Of a stretch of DNA of 64,000 nt, positions 1 through 10,563 are shown piece after piece. This DNA is from Trichobilharzia szidati (Eukaryota; Platyhelminthes; Trematoda; Strigeidida; Schistosomatidae). The position numbers and the translations under genes were made by a program. The first letter of the stretch is position 1; each line of letters opens with the position of its first letter. The stretch spans positions 79,282,256 to 79,346,255 of the forward strand of contig OX235271.1 of NCBI GenBank assembly GCA_944472155.2. The letters are read 5' to 3'. The notes under the pieces are model-generated. The model worked only from the letters and a program-made list of their open reading frames with translations. It was not told the origin of the DNA and searched no databases.

Positions 1-54
1 AGGAATAAAAACATATATGTATATTTGTAATCAGAAAACCGACATAAATCGAAT

Positions 55-285
55 TTTCTTTTCCTTCACGTTCCCCAGTGGAACATAGGGCTTCAAGCTA
101 GTGGCTTCAAGTTTCTTTAGCAGTGTTTATTTTACAGGATGGGGTTGCCAGTCCCATGCCCAACCTTTCCTCTTCAACAACATTATTTCTGGCTTAGCGA
201 GGTAAAGGAGTGCGTCGGCCGGGGATCGAACCCCGGACCATGTGCATGGTCGGCGAGCGTCCTAACCACTATGCCACCGACGCAC
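55..285 (-). mobile_element. SINE family 1, tRNA-like head plus RTE-like tail
   Basis: On the minus strand the element starts with a tRNA-like head (about 215-285): a 7-bp acceptor-like stem (GCGTCGG/CCGACGC), an A-box-like TGGCATAGTGG and a B-box GGTTCGATCC. The tail near 60-95 reads, on the minus strand, GAAGCCCTATGTTCCACT, the same tail found on the RTE copies. It is bounded by a perfect 13-bp direct repeat (ACATAAATCGAAT at 42-54 and 286-298), so it inserted by target-primed reverse transcription. The anticodon arm is not canonical, so this is not a tRNA gene. Confidence 0.8.
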
Positions 286-754
286 ACATAAATCGAATGA
301 TCATCGCTTTTAATTGTTAGGATGCTTACTGTTGTTAAAAATAAGGAAAAATTGAGAAAGATGAAAATTGGAAAGAAGTCGAATTATATATTAATGGTGG
401 TGCGCGACCCAATACTATGAAAAGGTAGATGTTGTGTTCAGTTATAGACCACAAAGACGATATTCATAAAAAAAATTGAGATACTGTTTTCGTAAATTGA
501 ATAACGCGAAAAACAAGGCCTTAAACAAAGCAGTCAGAATAGGACAGATAAGAAAGTTAAATAGATAACAAGTATAACTTATTACCTCTGTTCTTTCTTG
601 TTTATAAATTGTATGACAAAATACACTTAAAAGTATCATTTCATTCACAAGGAAGGGCAGACAACTGAAGGAATTACTGTTCATCATGTTTCAAATGACA
701 ATGGACTCCAGCTAAGGAGTTCCAACATATTTACGAATTTGTGCCTTACAAATG

Positions 755-1185
755 ACATTGTTATTACTATTGATTCCTTGTGTTCTGAATGGAACTGAAA
801 GCTTTAGCAGCACATCGTTATTTTACTCATTTTCCTGTTATCACTTTGAGCTGGCTCCATGGACGCCCACAAGCTTTCATTTCTACCTTTATTTGATCTT
901 CTCCATGTTAACTCCCAGTCCCCTCACCCATTCAGGTTTCAATCTAGGATTTGGTGTGTTATGTCCCTCAACAGTCTCTTCAGCATTCGTCCAATCCATC
1001 ACCACTTACTTTTGCATATTCGTCGGGCAACAGTATATTCTTGGCTGATTCGCTGTCTACTAAAGCCTTCTGTTGCTTATTTTCTCTGGCCCATCATCTT
1101 ATCTACAGTATCGAGTGGAGGCAGGTATTGATGGAAGTCTGTAGCCTATTAGAAGGGCATTCGGCGAATCATTTGTTTTTAAACT
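755..1185 (-). mobile_element. RTE-clade LINE 3' fragment (family A)
   Basis: The minus strand carries the decayed C-terminal end of an RTE ORF and its 3' tail. It aligns by eye with better copies at 32310-32715 and 50175-50895, including the blocks for the tryptophan-rich 'KWRWIGH' region and the terminal 'CCACTCGGAAC' tail (here near 757-800). All frames are broken. It is 5'-truncated. Confidence 0.6.
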
Positions 1186-1303
1186 AATTTCAATGGTTTT
1201 AGTGAAAAGACGTTAAATTTCTAAACAGATTAAATTAATCAGCTTAGGAAGACAAGCAATGTGATGAGACAATTAAAAATAAATAGATGATGCCTACTTA
1301 ATA

Positions 1304-1548
1304 TCAGTATTATTATTTTATTCCTTTACGTTCCCAGAGGAAAATAGGGTTCCAACCTAGAGCCTTGAAGTTTCGGTAGCAGTAGTGTTTATTTTTACAG
1401 GGTGGGGTTGCTAGCCTCACGCCCAACCTTTCCTCTTTACCAGTCTTATCACCAGCTTATTGAGGTAAAGGAGTGCGTCGGCCGGGGATCGAACCCCAAA
1501 CCACCTGCGTGGTTGGCGAGTATTCTGCCACTAAGTCACCGACACCGG
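1304..1548 (-). mobile_element. SINE family 1 copy
   Basis: Same layout as the copy at 55-285: tRNA-like head at about 1470-1547 (minus strand), middle 'hinge' and the GAAGCCCTATTTTCC-like tail at 1325-1350. A 10-bp direct repeat CTACTTAATA flanks it at 1294-1303 and 1549-1558. More diverged in the head than the first copy. Confidence 0.75.
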
Positions 1549-1844
1549 CTACTTAATAATTCGACACTAAAAGAAGTTATGAATAACTAGATTTCTTCTA
1601 TCCAATAAAACTAATGGAACTGGATTATTACACAGAGACCACAAGTTATAACAACTAATCCGCAGGAATCACTCAATCATTCACAATACCAATAATGAAA
1701 TATTCTAAACACACAGAAGAACAAAGCAGAATAAATTCCAATAGTGCTTACAGTTTTCATCTACATGGTGACTGAAATGAACTACACTATGATTATTTAA
1801 TTCAATTTAGATTTTCCCGTCGATTGATTGGATCGAAGTACTCC

Positions 1845-2000
1845 GTCTCAGGTTGACATGTCGGCTCCTTGTGCAGATGCTTCAACGATGTCTGGTCATG
1901 GGCCGGTTCCAGCCTCGGTGGGGGGCACCATCCAGACGACGAGTCCCAAATAGGACGAAATTCGCATCCTGGATTCCACTGCTAGTTACCATCCACCAAT
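1845..2000 (+). mobile_element. Sm-alpha-type repeat with hammerhead motif
   Basis: Plus-strand segment matching what is known of the schistosome Sm-alpha repetitive family, which encodes hammerhead ribozymes. Helix I is ATCCAG (1930-1935) with CTGGAT (1969-1974), helix II is GTCC (1943-1946) with GGAC (1953-1956), and GAAA follows at 1957-1960. The core that should read CTGATGA is ACGACGA (1936-1942), so three core positions are changed and the short helix III is imperfect. Cleavage is predicted to be lost. Confidence 0.7.
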
Positions 2001-2049
2001 TAAACTATGATTACTTTAAAGTTAGTAGAATGATCCTATTTCTATACTG

Positions 2050-3290
2050 ATGAACAATAGTTTTTCGATATGCACCCAACCCAATTAATGTATCATATAA
2101 GACTCTGTGAATTACTATATTATCTTTTATTTTAAGAGTGAAACACTCTCCATCACTAAGTAACACCACAGCACTTAAAAGAGGTGACGCTTAATCTTCC
2201 TTACTACACTTAGGATTTAATCCAAGAACACTATTCAGTCCAAAACAAACTGTCAGCACTCGGTAAATAGGTATTTTTAAGAAAGCTCAAGTTTAATTTA
2301 GTGACAAGTGAAAACCATTTTGTAAAGTGTCTATGAGAAAAAGTCAATTTAAGTAAGCATGTTAAGACAACGACTAGTTTATTAAAACTCAAATTTCATT
2401 TCTGTGTTAGTGATTTTATAGATCTTGATGCTTGAAGTCAGTGAATAACAGGTTAAATCAGTTGTAGAGTACACCAACATTCTCTGAAAAGAGAGAACAA
2501 GGAGTATATAGCCATCAGATACTTTCTAGTTCTTTAACTGATACCATTTCATAATGGCAGTTAGCTTCAGATAAAAAGCATATTGTCTGTTAAGCTAGTA
2601 ATTTAGTACTGATTGTGATGTTATACTCTGCTAAAAGTACTCCCTGGATAAGAGGAAAGTCAGGCGATATCTTGATAAACTATTTTTTTTAAGAACAAAC
2701 AGTTCAGCGAAGAGTCGCGTTTCGGCGAATTCATTTGCTTAACTGTACAATCGCAATTATATACATGATTAATTTTGTATGCGTGTTTACATTAGGTCTC
2801 CCAGACAAAAATAAAAATTAGTTAGGGTTATTGTTTACGACACCAAAATGTTTCGCAAAATGTGATGAATAATCACATTGTAACTAGAATGGGGGGGTTG
2901 TGTGTGAAGATTAATAAGTTTTAACTAGGGTTACGCAATATGAAAGACGTCCAGAAAAATAAGGTGTTAATGAAAGATCATGGAGACAAATGTCCATAAT
3001 GAATTATGTAGTAGGCAGAAAGAGTAAATAAATGGTTAGTTAAGAGAAATGATGTTACTAAAATATAATACAAAATTTTAAAAAATAGTAATAATAACAA
3101 AAAAGTTGAACTCGAAATTATACCCAAAGCAGAAGGAGGGGTTAGATAAGCTCCTTCTGTGTACATATATCAGGATTTTCTGTATTGAGTGACTAGTGTT
3201 GTACAGCTAAGTGAATGGATTAAGCAAAAAGAGACTCTTTACTGAACTGTTTGTTCTTAAATTCACGTCTGGATGGGTATTTTTCATGAA
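2050..3290. other. AT-rich intergenic stretch, nothing recognised
   Basis: No open frame, splice-consistent exon or repeat copy that I recognise. It may belong to an intron of the NPRL3-like gene whose first coding exon lies at 3602-3831. Confidence 0.3.
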
Positions 3291-3299
3291 TACTGTTTT

Positions 3300-3508
3300 T
3301 CCCGTTCTTTTGAGCTCCAAGTGAAATATAAGACTTAAAGCTTGGGCTGTGAAGTTCCAGTAGCAGTTGTGTTGCTTTTACGGTGTGTAGTTGCTAACCT
3401 CCTCTTTAATGAGCTTACTAACAGCTGAGAGGAGTGCATCAACCGGGAATCGAACCCGGCCCACGTGAGTGGATGACGAGCATTCTACCAGTGAACCACA
3501 AAAGCATT
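3300..3508 (-). mobile_element. SINE family 1 copy, diverged
   Basis: The tRNA-like head lies at about 3435-3507 on the minus strand (B-box-like GGTTCGATTCCC) and the tail of the family near 3310-3345. It is shorter than the other copies because of an internal loss around 3390-3420. No clear target-site duplication. Confidence 0.6.
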
Positions 3509-3601
3509 TGTTATACTCTATTCACTAACAATTAAAAACAATCATTCTAGTTCACAACATTAAAAAATAGGATGTAACAACACAATATAATTTAGAATTA
3601 C

Positions 3602-3831
3602 TTTGATAATTCAGTTTCCTGATTAAAAGAAGCGCCAACATTAGATGAACAGCTATTATCGCTTGTAGATTGATCTTTTTTCACATCGTACACTTTACTA
3701 GGATTACTTGCTAACGAAGACTGCCAGAAGAGAAGACGATCTCCACCGGATCCAGAAGAAGTAAGAAAAATCCCCCTCGGTAAAATTTCTTTCTCATTCC
3801 AATGAATTAAACTTGAACTGACATCAGTCAT
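3602..3831 (-). CDS. NPRL3: NPRL3-like protein, N-terminal exon (partial gene)
   Basis: Starts at ATG 3831 and is open for 76 codons plus 2 nt to a GTAATT donor (exon end 3602). A TTATTTCAG acceptor 33 nt upstream of the ATG (exon start 3864) could receive a 5' exon or a trans-spliced leader. Residues about 19-33 (PRGIFLTSSGSGGDRLLF) resemble the first strand and loop of the N-terminal longin domain of NPRL3, whose family motif is hydrophobic-SSGSxGxxLLF. NPRL3 pairs with NPRL2 and DEPDC5 in GATOR1, the lysosomal GAP complex that restrains mTORC1 when amino acids are low. The rest of the protein is not found between here and the window start, so later exons must lie beyond position 1. The identification rests on a short motif; another longin-like protein is possible. 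Confidence 0.55.
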
Positions 3832-4394
3832 TAGGCGTTAGATTTTATTGCACAGGAGAAATATCTGAAATAACAGCAAAGTCATATTTAACAATTATTA
3901 GTAAAGTATACTAAAAAATTAAGTAATTAGCTTTTTTTCAAAACCAACAGATTCAAATCATAGTTGATTACTACGACTTTACATTTCAAAACGATAATGG
4001 CGACCTTCTAAGTGGCTGTTTTTTCGACTTCATTAAAATGTTTTCTCACATCTTAAAACTGTATTTGTATAAATCCAAGTGAGATAGAAACAAAGTAATT
4101 AGGGTGTTCTACATGATTGACTGTCCCAAGCGTCTTTATGAAAATGACTAGAGTTGAAATATAGTAAGGGTTCACAAGTGAAGAGAAAGTGCTATTCAGC
4201 TTCCTTTTCTTGAGTTACAAATTTCTTTAAGCTATTATTAGTAATTCAATACTATCTGTAGGCATCTAACACCAAAATAAAATGTGCGCTATAATGTCCA
4301 GCAGCAGAATTTTATTCGAACGAAGCAATAACAGCACATGGTGTAGCATAAAACGGATCCATTGTCTTTTTCATCGGAATTTTCTCAGCCGCAT

Positions 4395-4690
4395 ACGAGC
4401 TAAATACTGAAATTCAATAATTCTACTACACATACATTGGAAGAACAGAAAGAAGGGCGTATCTTAGATTTCTTGAACACATACCGGAAAGTCTACAATT
4501 AAGAGGAAGTAAATCTTTGAACAGTGTAGTCATGAGACACCTGAATGACAGAGGACAGGTAAATATCTTGAATTCTGTCAAAATAAAAAGACAAATAATC
4601 AAGTTCAAATCTCTTGAAATTTGCAGAGGTCATCGCTAAACAACGAATGAAAGCTGCAATAAGTCTTCTTCTACTTTGGTAACTCAGCAT
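4395..4690 (+). mobile_element. Penelope-like element fragment, GIY-YIG endonuclease
   Basis: Plus-strand translation near 4430-4560 reads YIGRTERRAYLRFLEHIPES and then a SLNS...MRHL segment, typical of the GIY-YIG endonuclease at the C-terminus of Penelope-like elements. The flanking sequence is decayed and the reverse transcriptase is absent. Confidence 0.6.
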
Positions 4691-4909
4691 TTAACTATAG
4701 TTGATTACGTCATCGTTTATTAAATGTAAGTGTCGATTTGTTTTCACTCTTATTTACACCATCATTTAATAAACTTCATGCTTCATACGTCTTATATCTA
4801 ATCAAATGAGCTTAACTCACAATATTTCTCCATATCTCGTTTATGTATTGACAGTTTACCAATGACTTACATAATCTCATAATTTATGTACCTTAATATA
4901 TTGTTGATT

Positions 4910-5055
4910 GCTACCATTGAGTCCACGTGGGATCATGGGCGCGTACTATTGAAGAGTCCCAAACTAGGACAAAACAACCATCCAGTACTCCCTGGCTTTC
5001 AATGATTCTCTGACTGATATCAATCCGTGATCAAACTTGAAATCAATGAAATCCC
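4910..5055 (+). mobile_element. SINE family 2, 3' part with hammerhead-derived motif
   Basis: Contains the GTACT...GAGTCCCAAACTAGGAC...CAGTACTCCC block and the family 3' end (ATTCTCTGACTGATATCAATCCGTGATCAA). The tRNA-like half is missing. The hammerhead core is destroyed (ATTGAA instead of CTGATGA, and AAAA replaces GAAA). Confidence 0.6.
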
Positions 5056-5924
5056 TACAAACTAAAACGTGAAATTTAAGGGAAGTAATGTCAATCAGTC
5101 AAAGACTAAGCATTATGATGAATTCACAGGCTCATCAGTAAGAAAACTGCACTGACAATGTGTAAACTATCGTTGAATGGTTTAGAATAAAAAGTATCGC
5201 TCTGGAGAACACTTTCCCGAGAATAAGTATAATATCTTCAATAGTCATTTTGATATCAATAAGAGCTAATGAAAACATTAATAACCGAGTTGAATTACTA
5301 AGAATAACTAAAGTCTTCTATTTTTATATTTTCATGTAAATGCTGAATAAAACGTAAAAAGAAAGACTTTCATCAATGAGATCGAAGGTCAAAGTAGTAT
5401 ACATTGACTCAAACAACTTTCAGAAGGTCCTTAATGTTTATGAGCACTATTAAGCTGAGTTCAATGACTGACTCGCTGTAGATGAACATATAGTCTGTGG
5501 TTGATTACTGTTATCTCTGTAGATTTAATTGCAATTGACGGAAAAGCATATCATTAGTCATTGCTACACAATAAACAACAGTCAATGGATGAAATTATGT
5601 TCCCATTCTAGATTTGATTGCACGAATACATATCGTACATCCAATAAAGCGTTTTATACTAAAGATTAAGAAGTGATAAGGTCAACCTACAAATTTTAGC
5701 TACTGGATGTATATTTGTGATTGGTTGGTGAATAGTGGTGCATTGTACTTCGAGGCGTTTTCAAGATAAATTGCATCACATACGTCAGGTAGCATGAGAC
5801 AAAGCCTAGAACAGAAAGTAATGAAAACACAGCTTGAGATTTTTTTCTCACGCAAATAATCGAATTCTGTGAAAGTTTACTTCCACCTCTGTTTAGTGTA
5901 ATTTGATAAATATCAGGACTCCAG

Positions 5925-6600
5925 GTGAACATACAGAAGACAGAGGTGGTGGAGACACCTAACCAACAACAACAAGCATCAATCGCCACCAACGGAAGAA
6001 ATTTGAAGGACGTCACCCCTTTCACTTATCCATGCAGCATCATTCCGAATACAGGCGGCACGGATGAGGATGTTAAAGCCAGTTAGAATTGGAAAAGCAA
6101 GACAGACATTTATTAATCTGAAATCAGTGTGAAAATCTACTACACTCAACATAAGGAACAAGATACGGACTTCCAACACTAATATCACGTCAATGCTTCT
6201 AGTGAGCGTCACAAAACAGGTTTCAGACTTTCACCAACATCTGTCTTCACTTGATACCGGGAATCAGATGACCGCCGAGAAAGGATTAGCAACAAGGAAC
6301 TCTAGCAACAGAACAACAAAGAACTAGGCCGAAGGAAATAGAGATGGACTGAACATACGCTGAGGACACCGTTGAGTGACATCAAGCGACCGGTCCTCGA
6401 GTGGGACCCAAATGAGAAACCACAAGTTACGCGTCCCACAGCCACACGGAGAAGATCGTGTGAGAAGGGAATGAAAGCCAATGGGCAATCGTAGAGTCAG
6501 CTAAAGAGGGCTGCAGAAATGATAGTGAAATGGAGATGTGTAGCTAAAGCCCTATTGTCAACTCGGAAAGCAAGAAATGAAAAATAATGATAATATCCCT
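5925..6600 (+). mobile_element. RTE-clade LINE 3' fragment (family A)
   Basis: Plus strand. Broken frames contain RTE C-terminal blocks: IRKARIGKAR-like and a 'QGGTDAD'-like segment near 6045-6090, and the 'NIRNKIRTSNTN' segment near 6150-6185. The tail AAGCCCTATTGTCAACTCGGAA lies near 6550. Multiple stops; 5'-truncated. Confidence 0.65.
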
Positions 6601-6889
6601 ATCATATGTGAGCTAATTTTTCTTTGAAGTTCTGAAGTTAAAACTAATTTAAGTAGTCAGAATACAGTGACTTCAATAAATATTTCAGAATATCATTTTC
6701 CTCACATTCCTAGGAGTTATTCTGGGAAACTAGTGCTGCTTCATTAAGTTTTCAATAGAAACTATGGTGGTTATTCCCGAGCGAACCACGTTATTCTCAT
6801 TTTAAATTATATCTTTTACTGATAACTAATTTGATATCATTTTCCAATGATGTACAAATTCGTGTGACGACTAAGTAAATAGTAAAAGG

Positions 6890-7560
6890 TAAAATCTGTC
6901 TGTCTGTCTGCCTGTTTCAACATAGAACTTTGCACCGATGTGCAGCAGTTCAAGTCACCACACTCCATGTAGCACACAAAGCAAGAGAAGAAAGTAGAAG
7001 AAATGCAAAACAGAGACAGCAGACAGGGATATGAGACAAAAGGAATAGTAATATCGAAGAACAATACAGTTTCATTGGAAATCATAAGTCACAAGGAGTG
7101 GATGCATCTGCGCCATTGAGAACGATTTTGAGCCATATCACCGATTGTCTCCAGGCATTGGTGTTTACCGTCCCGAGGACCCCAACCAGGAAGTCTACAC
7201 CTTCCTACGTGGCTGGCTTAAACTAACTGTTGTGGATTTCATTGACTGATGAAGTCATGTTTTGGTTTGACCACCACTAGCTCTTTTCCAGCCTGACCCT
7301 ATGTCAGCTAACATTGCCCGTCAGTCGAGGAAGGCGATGGCTAGGCATACGTAACACATGTCCTAACCGTCTCAGTCGATGTAGCTTCACAGCCTCGTCG
7401 ATTGATTTCCCCTCCTTACCTAGCACTCGACGCCTAACCTCAATATTGCTCACCCTATTATGCCACTTCACACGGAAGATAGAACGCATGCACCTATGAT
7501 CAAAGACAGCTAGTCTTTTCATGTCTTCAAAAGGTAAAATATTTTTGTCGGAAGAGACAA
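6890..7560 (-). mobile_element. RTE-clade LINE 3' end (family B, SR3/Perere-3-like)
   Basis: The minus strand encodes, with frameshifts, LAVFDHRCMRSIFRVKWHNR and VSNIEVRRRVLGKEGKS, then HRLRRLGHVLRMPSHRLPR (7315-7540), the C-terminal region of a schistosome RTE family. The downstream block GWGPR...NQW...GDMAQNRSQW is present near 7110-7200. The 3' end runs into a short CAGACAGACAG repeat (plus 6895-6915). Confidence 0.7.
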
Positions 7561-7671
7561 ATAAAAGCAGCTGTAAAAACAAAATTGACTCTGAATAAGT
7601 AGTACTTGGAAAACATGGACTGTTTCTTTCACCTTGTACATTCTCATCAATCATTTTGCCTGGGTTTCAAA

Positions 7672-7890
7672 ATGTACCATGTGTTCAGTATAAGCCTAGA
7701 AGTTGTGATTTATTCAGCCCTGATTTGGTTCACACTTTCAGTTAACACTGGAAATCTGAATATAACGAATTTTGAAGAGAAACAAACTAAAACATTACTT
7801 GGTGAAAATACAAGTCACAAAGCTAATACAGACAAAAGTATAAATTCATATACAGTGAAATCATTTGGAACGGATCAACAAACTAACTGA
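7672..7890 (+). CDS. possible small secreted peptide
   Basis: A single open frame of 72 codons from ATG 7672 to TGA 7890; an in-frame ATG at 7615 would add 19 residues. From 7672 the first 25 residues look like a signal peptide: a hydrophobic core VVIYSALIWFTLSV followed by small and polar residues, then a hydrophilic tail rich in N, T, S and K (two possible N-glycosylation sites near NITN and NTSH). No cysteines follow. It lies between an RTE family B tail and an RTE family A tail, with no splice-consistent partner exon seen. No family is recognised. Schistosomes encode many short secreted proteins, but chance is a serious alternative at this length. Confidence 0.3.
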   Translation: MYHVFSISLEVVIYSALIWFTLSVNTGNLNITNFEEKQTKTLLGENTSHKANTDKSINSYTVKSFGTDQQTN

Positions 7891-8094
7891 CAAATCAACT
7901 AAGAACTTTGCGCATATGTAAACCAACTTATTTTGTAATACTCTGTAGAAATAGACACTAGAAAAGAAGATGGGAATGTAATGAAACTAGAAAGAACAAC
8001 GATGGGTAGGAAAAAGGAACGATTTAATGAGGAGTAATGATATTCAGAATTTGAACGATGATGAGAAACTATGGGAAAAAAAACAACCAAGAAC

Positions 8095-8365
8095 AAATCA
8101 TTTGACAGATATGGCGAAGAAAATGGAGATGGATTGGACACACTCTGAGGAGATTACAGAATGACATAGCGCGCTAGGCCTTCACTTGGGTGGAACCCGA
8201 ATGGGAAACAACTCTTTTGGCGTTCGAAGGTGATATGGAGTGGATCGTGAGAGGAGATGAGAGACTGTGAAGTCACCCAAAGTGGACCTCAGAGAACAGG
8301 ACGAAGTGGAAATGTGCTGTTGAAGCCCTATGTTCCGCTCGGAACCCAAGGAAACAATAATAATT
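8095..8365 (+). mobile_element. RTE-clade LINE 3' end (family A)
   Basis: Plus strand: the '[11 protein letters not shown]' block is recognisable near 8115-8150 in broken frame, followed by the tail GAAGCCCTATGTTCC with GGAACCCAAGG, ending in AACAATAATAATT near 8362. Strongly 5'-truncated. Confidence 0.7.
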
Positions 8366-8499
8366 GAGCCCTTTCACTAAGACTCTCCAGCAATTATCAT
8401 TAAAACAACTGTTTACACCAGTTAATTAGTCGAACAACAAAGCAATGTTGCAACAAAGATAAGAAAAGGATGGCCGACAACATTATTTAAGCCTAAAAA

Positions 8500-8940
8500 C
8501 GCATACCCCGCCCCATAAAAGACCTGAACATACAGAGGGTGGGCAGAATTAGGCCTCCCTGTCGAAATGCTTTTACATGAACACGCGTTCATAGCCTCTG
8601 TCAAGTGAGTTCTATTCACTGCCTTCACGCAGCTGGAGGGGAAGGTTCCTCACAAAAGTGAAAGGGTGCTGACAATCTGACTGGTGGACATGCAGATCTA
8701 CCTAGGGAAGGTGGAAATAGGCTCCAGAATCCGAAAGGATCGGATGACGCCTAAACTTATTTTGGTCACCATGGGAACGCTGCTCCACTGCCTTGTGGAT
8801 CAGACTTCAAGTCAGAAGATCGGTAGGTCCCTTAAGTCAACCACTTGTTTCAACTTGCGAGTGAGGACAGTATCCTATTCCTAGCACAAACTATGTGTGT
8901 GACGCATCTCGTGATGCCCATGATATATCAAGTTTGTATT
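8500..8940 (+). repeat. unclassified dispersed repeat (family 3)
   Basis: Shares ordered blocks with 60830-61330 (same strand) and 27790-28215 (opposite strand): GATCTACCTAGGG, CCGAAAGGATC, TTGTGGATCAGACTTCA, and a CACAAACTATG block near 8885-8900. No protein coding capacity seen. Its ends are not defined. Confidence 0.6.
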
Positions 8941-9448
8941 TCAATAATATAATAATAGAAACACATGTATTTCAAGTAGTTACTTCTCTTCCATTTTGAC
9001 GCTTAATCTAATTAACTTAGACTGAAGTATAGTGCATAGGAAAATGATCTAGTCGGAATAATTATGGCTTTTGAAAAACTTCAATTCTTACATTTCCAAT
9101 CAGTAACGGCACTAACTTGCTTAGCTTGAGATATGGCTCCTTCATAAGCCATACACAGAAATGAATTTAGGGTGGAAAAAAAGCTTCATGAACATGTTGA
9201 AAGCTTTATAAGGAGAGTAGTAATTATTTTCCTTGACCGGTGAATTTAAACATAACTATGAATATGCCTCTTCCCGTTTTATCTACACTCTCCCCTCAAT
9301 TTAGCATTGCCACTATAGTCAAAAATAAGCGAAGTAAAATCTACAATAAGCTTGCAAGCACCCTTTGAAATTGTAAAATCATCACATTTTGAGTGACAAA
9401 CAGGCATTTATTTAACAGAAAAAAGTGAGAAAATGAAGCAGAATACCC

Positions 9449-9454
9449 TTTATT
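9449..9454 (-). promoter_or_regulatory. candidate polyadenylation signal of the POP7-like gene
   Basis: AATAAA on the minus strand, about 90 nt downstream of the stop codon of the gene ending at 9543. Confidence 0.4.
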
Positions 9455-9542
9455 TGGTACTTATTATACAGACATCATGACAAAGGTATCTCAAATCAGA
9501 AGTAAGAAACTAGATAAATATTATTTGAACAATGGTTAAAGG

Positions 9543-10545
9543 TTATGAAGGCCGTCCAGCATCACGTGTGGGAATTAGACGTATTTGAATGTGAATAGCA
9601 CCTTTCACCTGTGGCTCTTCTTTTACAAGAACTTCTTCATTTTCTACTCGAGATATAATCTAAAAAACAGAATGCATTAAGATTGTAAATAATTGAGGTC
9701 TTTGGTGATGTTTTATAAAGTACACGAAAGTTTAACCAAGTTTTATAGTATGAACAGTGAATTTCACAGGGAATTATATTTTACTTAGGAATAGTAAGTA
9801 TTGTTGATGTTAGATGGTTGGAAGCAATATGCAGGAACCTTGGACCTAGGTTTCGTGCTGGTTGGCACTGGTCAGCAAGGCGTATCTGCAACCTTGAAGG
9901 AATTCATGTCTCTTCTGAGATTCGAACCCGTGTCACCCAGTGCTGCAGTCAGAGACCTTAGCCCCATCTAACATCAACAATTCAAAGTGCACCGTGATGG
10001 CGAGTTACCTAGAATGGTGGCCACATTGCAAACCTGACTGACAAAATTCAGTCTGCACTAAACAAAGGACTCGATACAGCATACTAGTTACTGGTGTCCA
10101 ATCAGAATAGTATGATTACATAAAACACTAACTCACATGTTTCTTAGTTGAACAGCTGCTAGTGTATGTAGACATTTCAAGATGTCCAGGGTACATCCGG
10201 CGAGTTAAATGCAACGCGATCTCAGCTGTCCTCGTTATAGCAAGGGGACCAATGCCATGTATCCAGAACTCCGATGGTTTTGTCGGACCACACTGAGATA
10301 AACTATGATATTCGTACAACAAACGGTCTACATAACGACTTATGTATAATGCTTGACACTAAGAAAAAGTAATTCACACATTTTAATATTACCATAAATC
10401 CAGACTTAGTAGATATGAAAATATGCCGAAGTCCAGATGAAGATGTATAAATACAAGGAGTTTCACCAATAGAAGCATCCTTTGCCAGTAAATCTGTAAT
10501 TTCCCAAGCTGATTCATTTGAGTGGAATTCTTTTTTCTGCTTCAT
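9543..10545 (-). CDS. POP7: POP7/Rpp20-like Alba-fold subunit of RNase P/MRP, three exons
   Basis: Predicted exons 10393-10545, 10137-10358 and 9543-9659 (minus) join in phase 0 at both junctions and give a 163-residue protein starting at ATG 10545. Intron 1 is only 34 bp (GTAATA...TTTCTTAG); intron 2 is 477 bp and holds a repeat. Exon 1 ends with RHIFISTKSGFM, like the N-terminal strand of human Rpp20 (DIYVNMKTDF). Exon 2 has EFWIHGIGPLAITRTAEIAL, matching the Alba signature of Rpp20 (IYIHGLGLAINRAINIAL). Exon 3 ends with KGAIHIQIRLIPTRDAGRPS, matching the terminal strand (SAIHIRVFR). Rpp20 binds RNase P and MRP RNA with Rpp25. Length is slightly above the human 140 residues. Another Alba-family protein is the main alternative. 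Confidence 0.65.
9790..10110 (-). repeat. dispersed repeat family 4 within POP7-like intron 2
   Basis: Shares blocks with 31440-31560, 33555-33740 and 55920-56090: a 'gcacgaaacctaggtcc'-like block, CAGACTGAATT...TCAG, and TACTAGTTACTGGTGTCCAATCA at the end. The minus strand around 9905-9960 has a tRNA-like piece with B-box GGGTTCGAATCTC. It is transcribed with the host gene but spliced out. Confidence 0.5.
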
Positions 10546-10563
10546 TATAGTTTACCAGGGGGA

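Noticed and set aside
215..285. possible tRNA gene on the minus strand
   Set aside because: Good acceptor-like stem and B-box, but the anticodon arm is non-canonical and the same unit recurs with a LINE-like tail and target-site duplications, so it is a SINE head.
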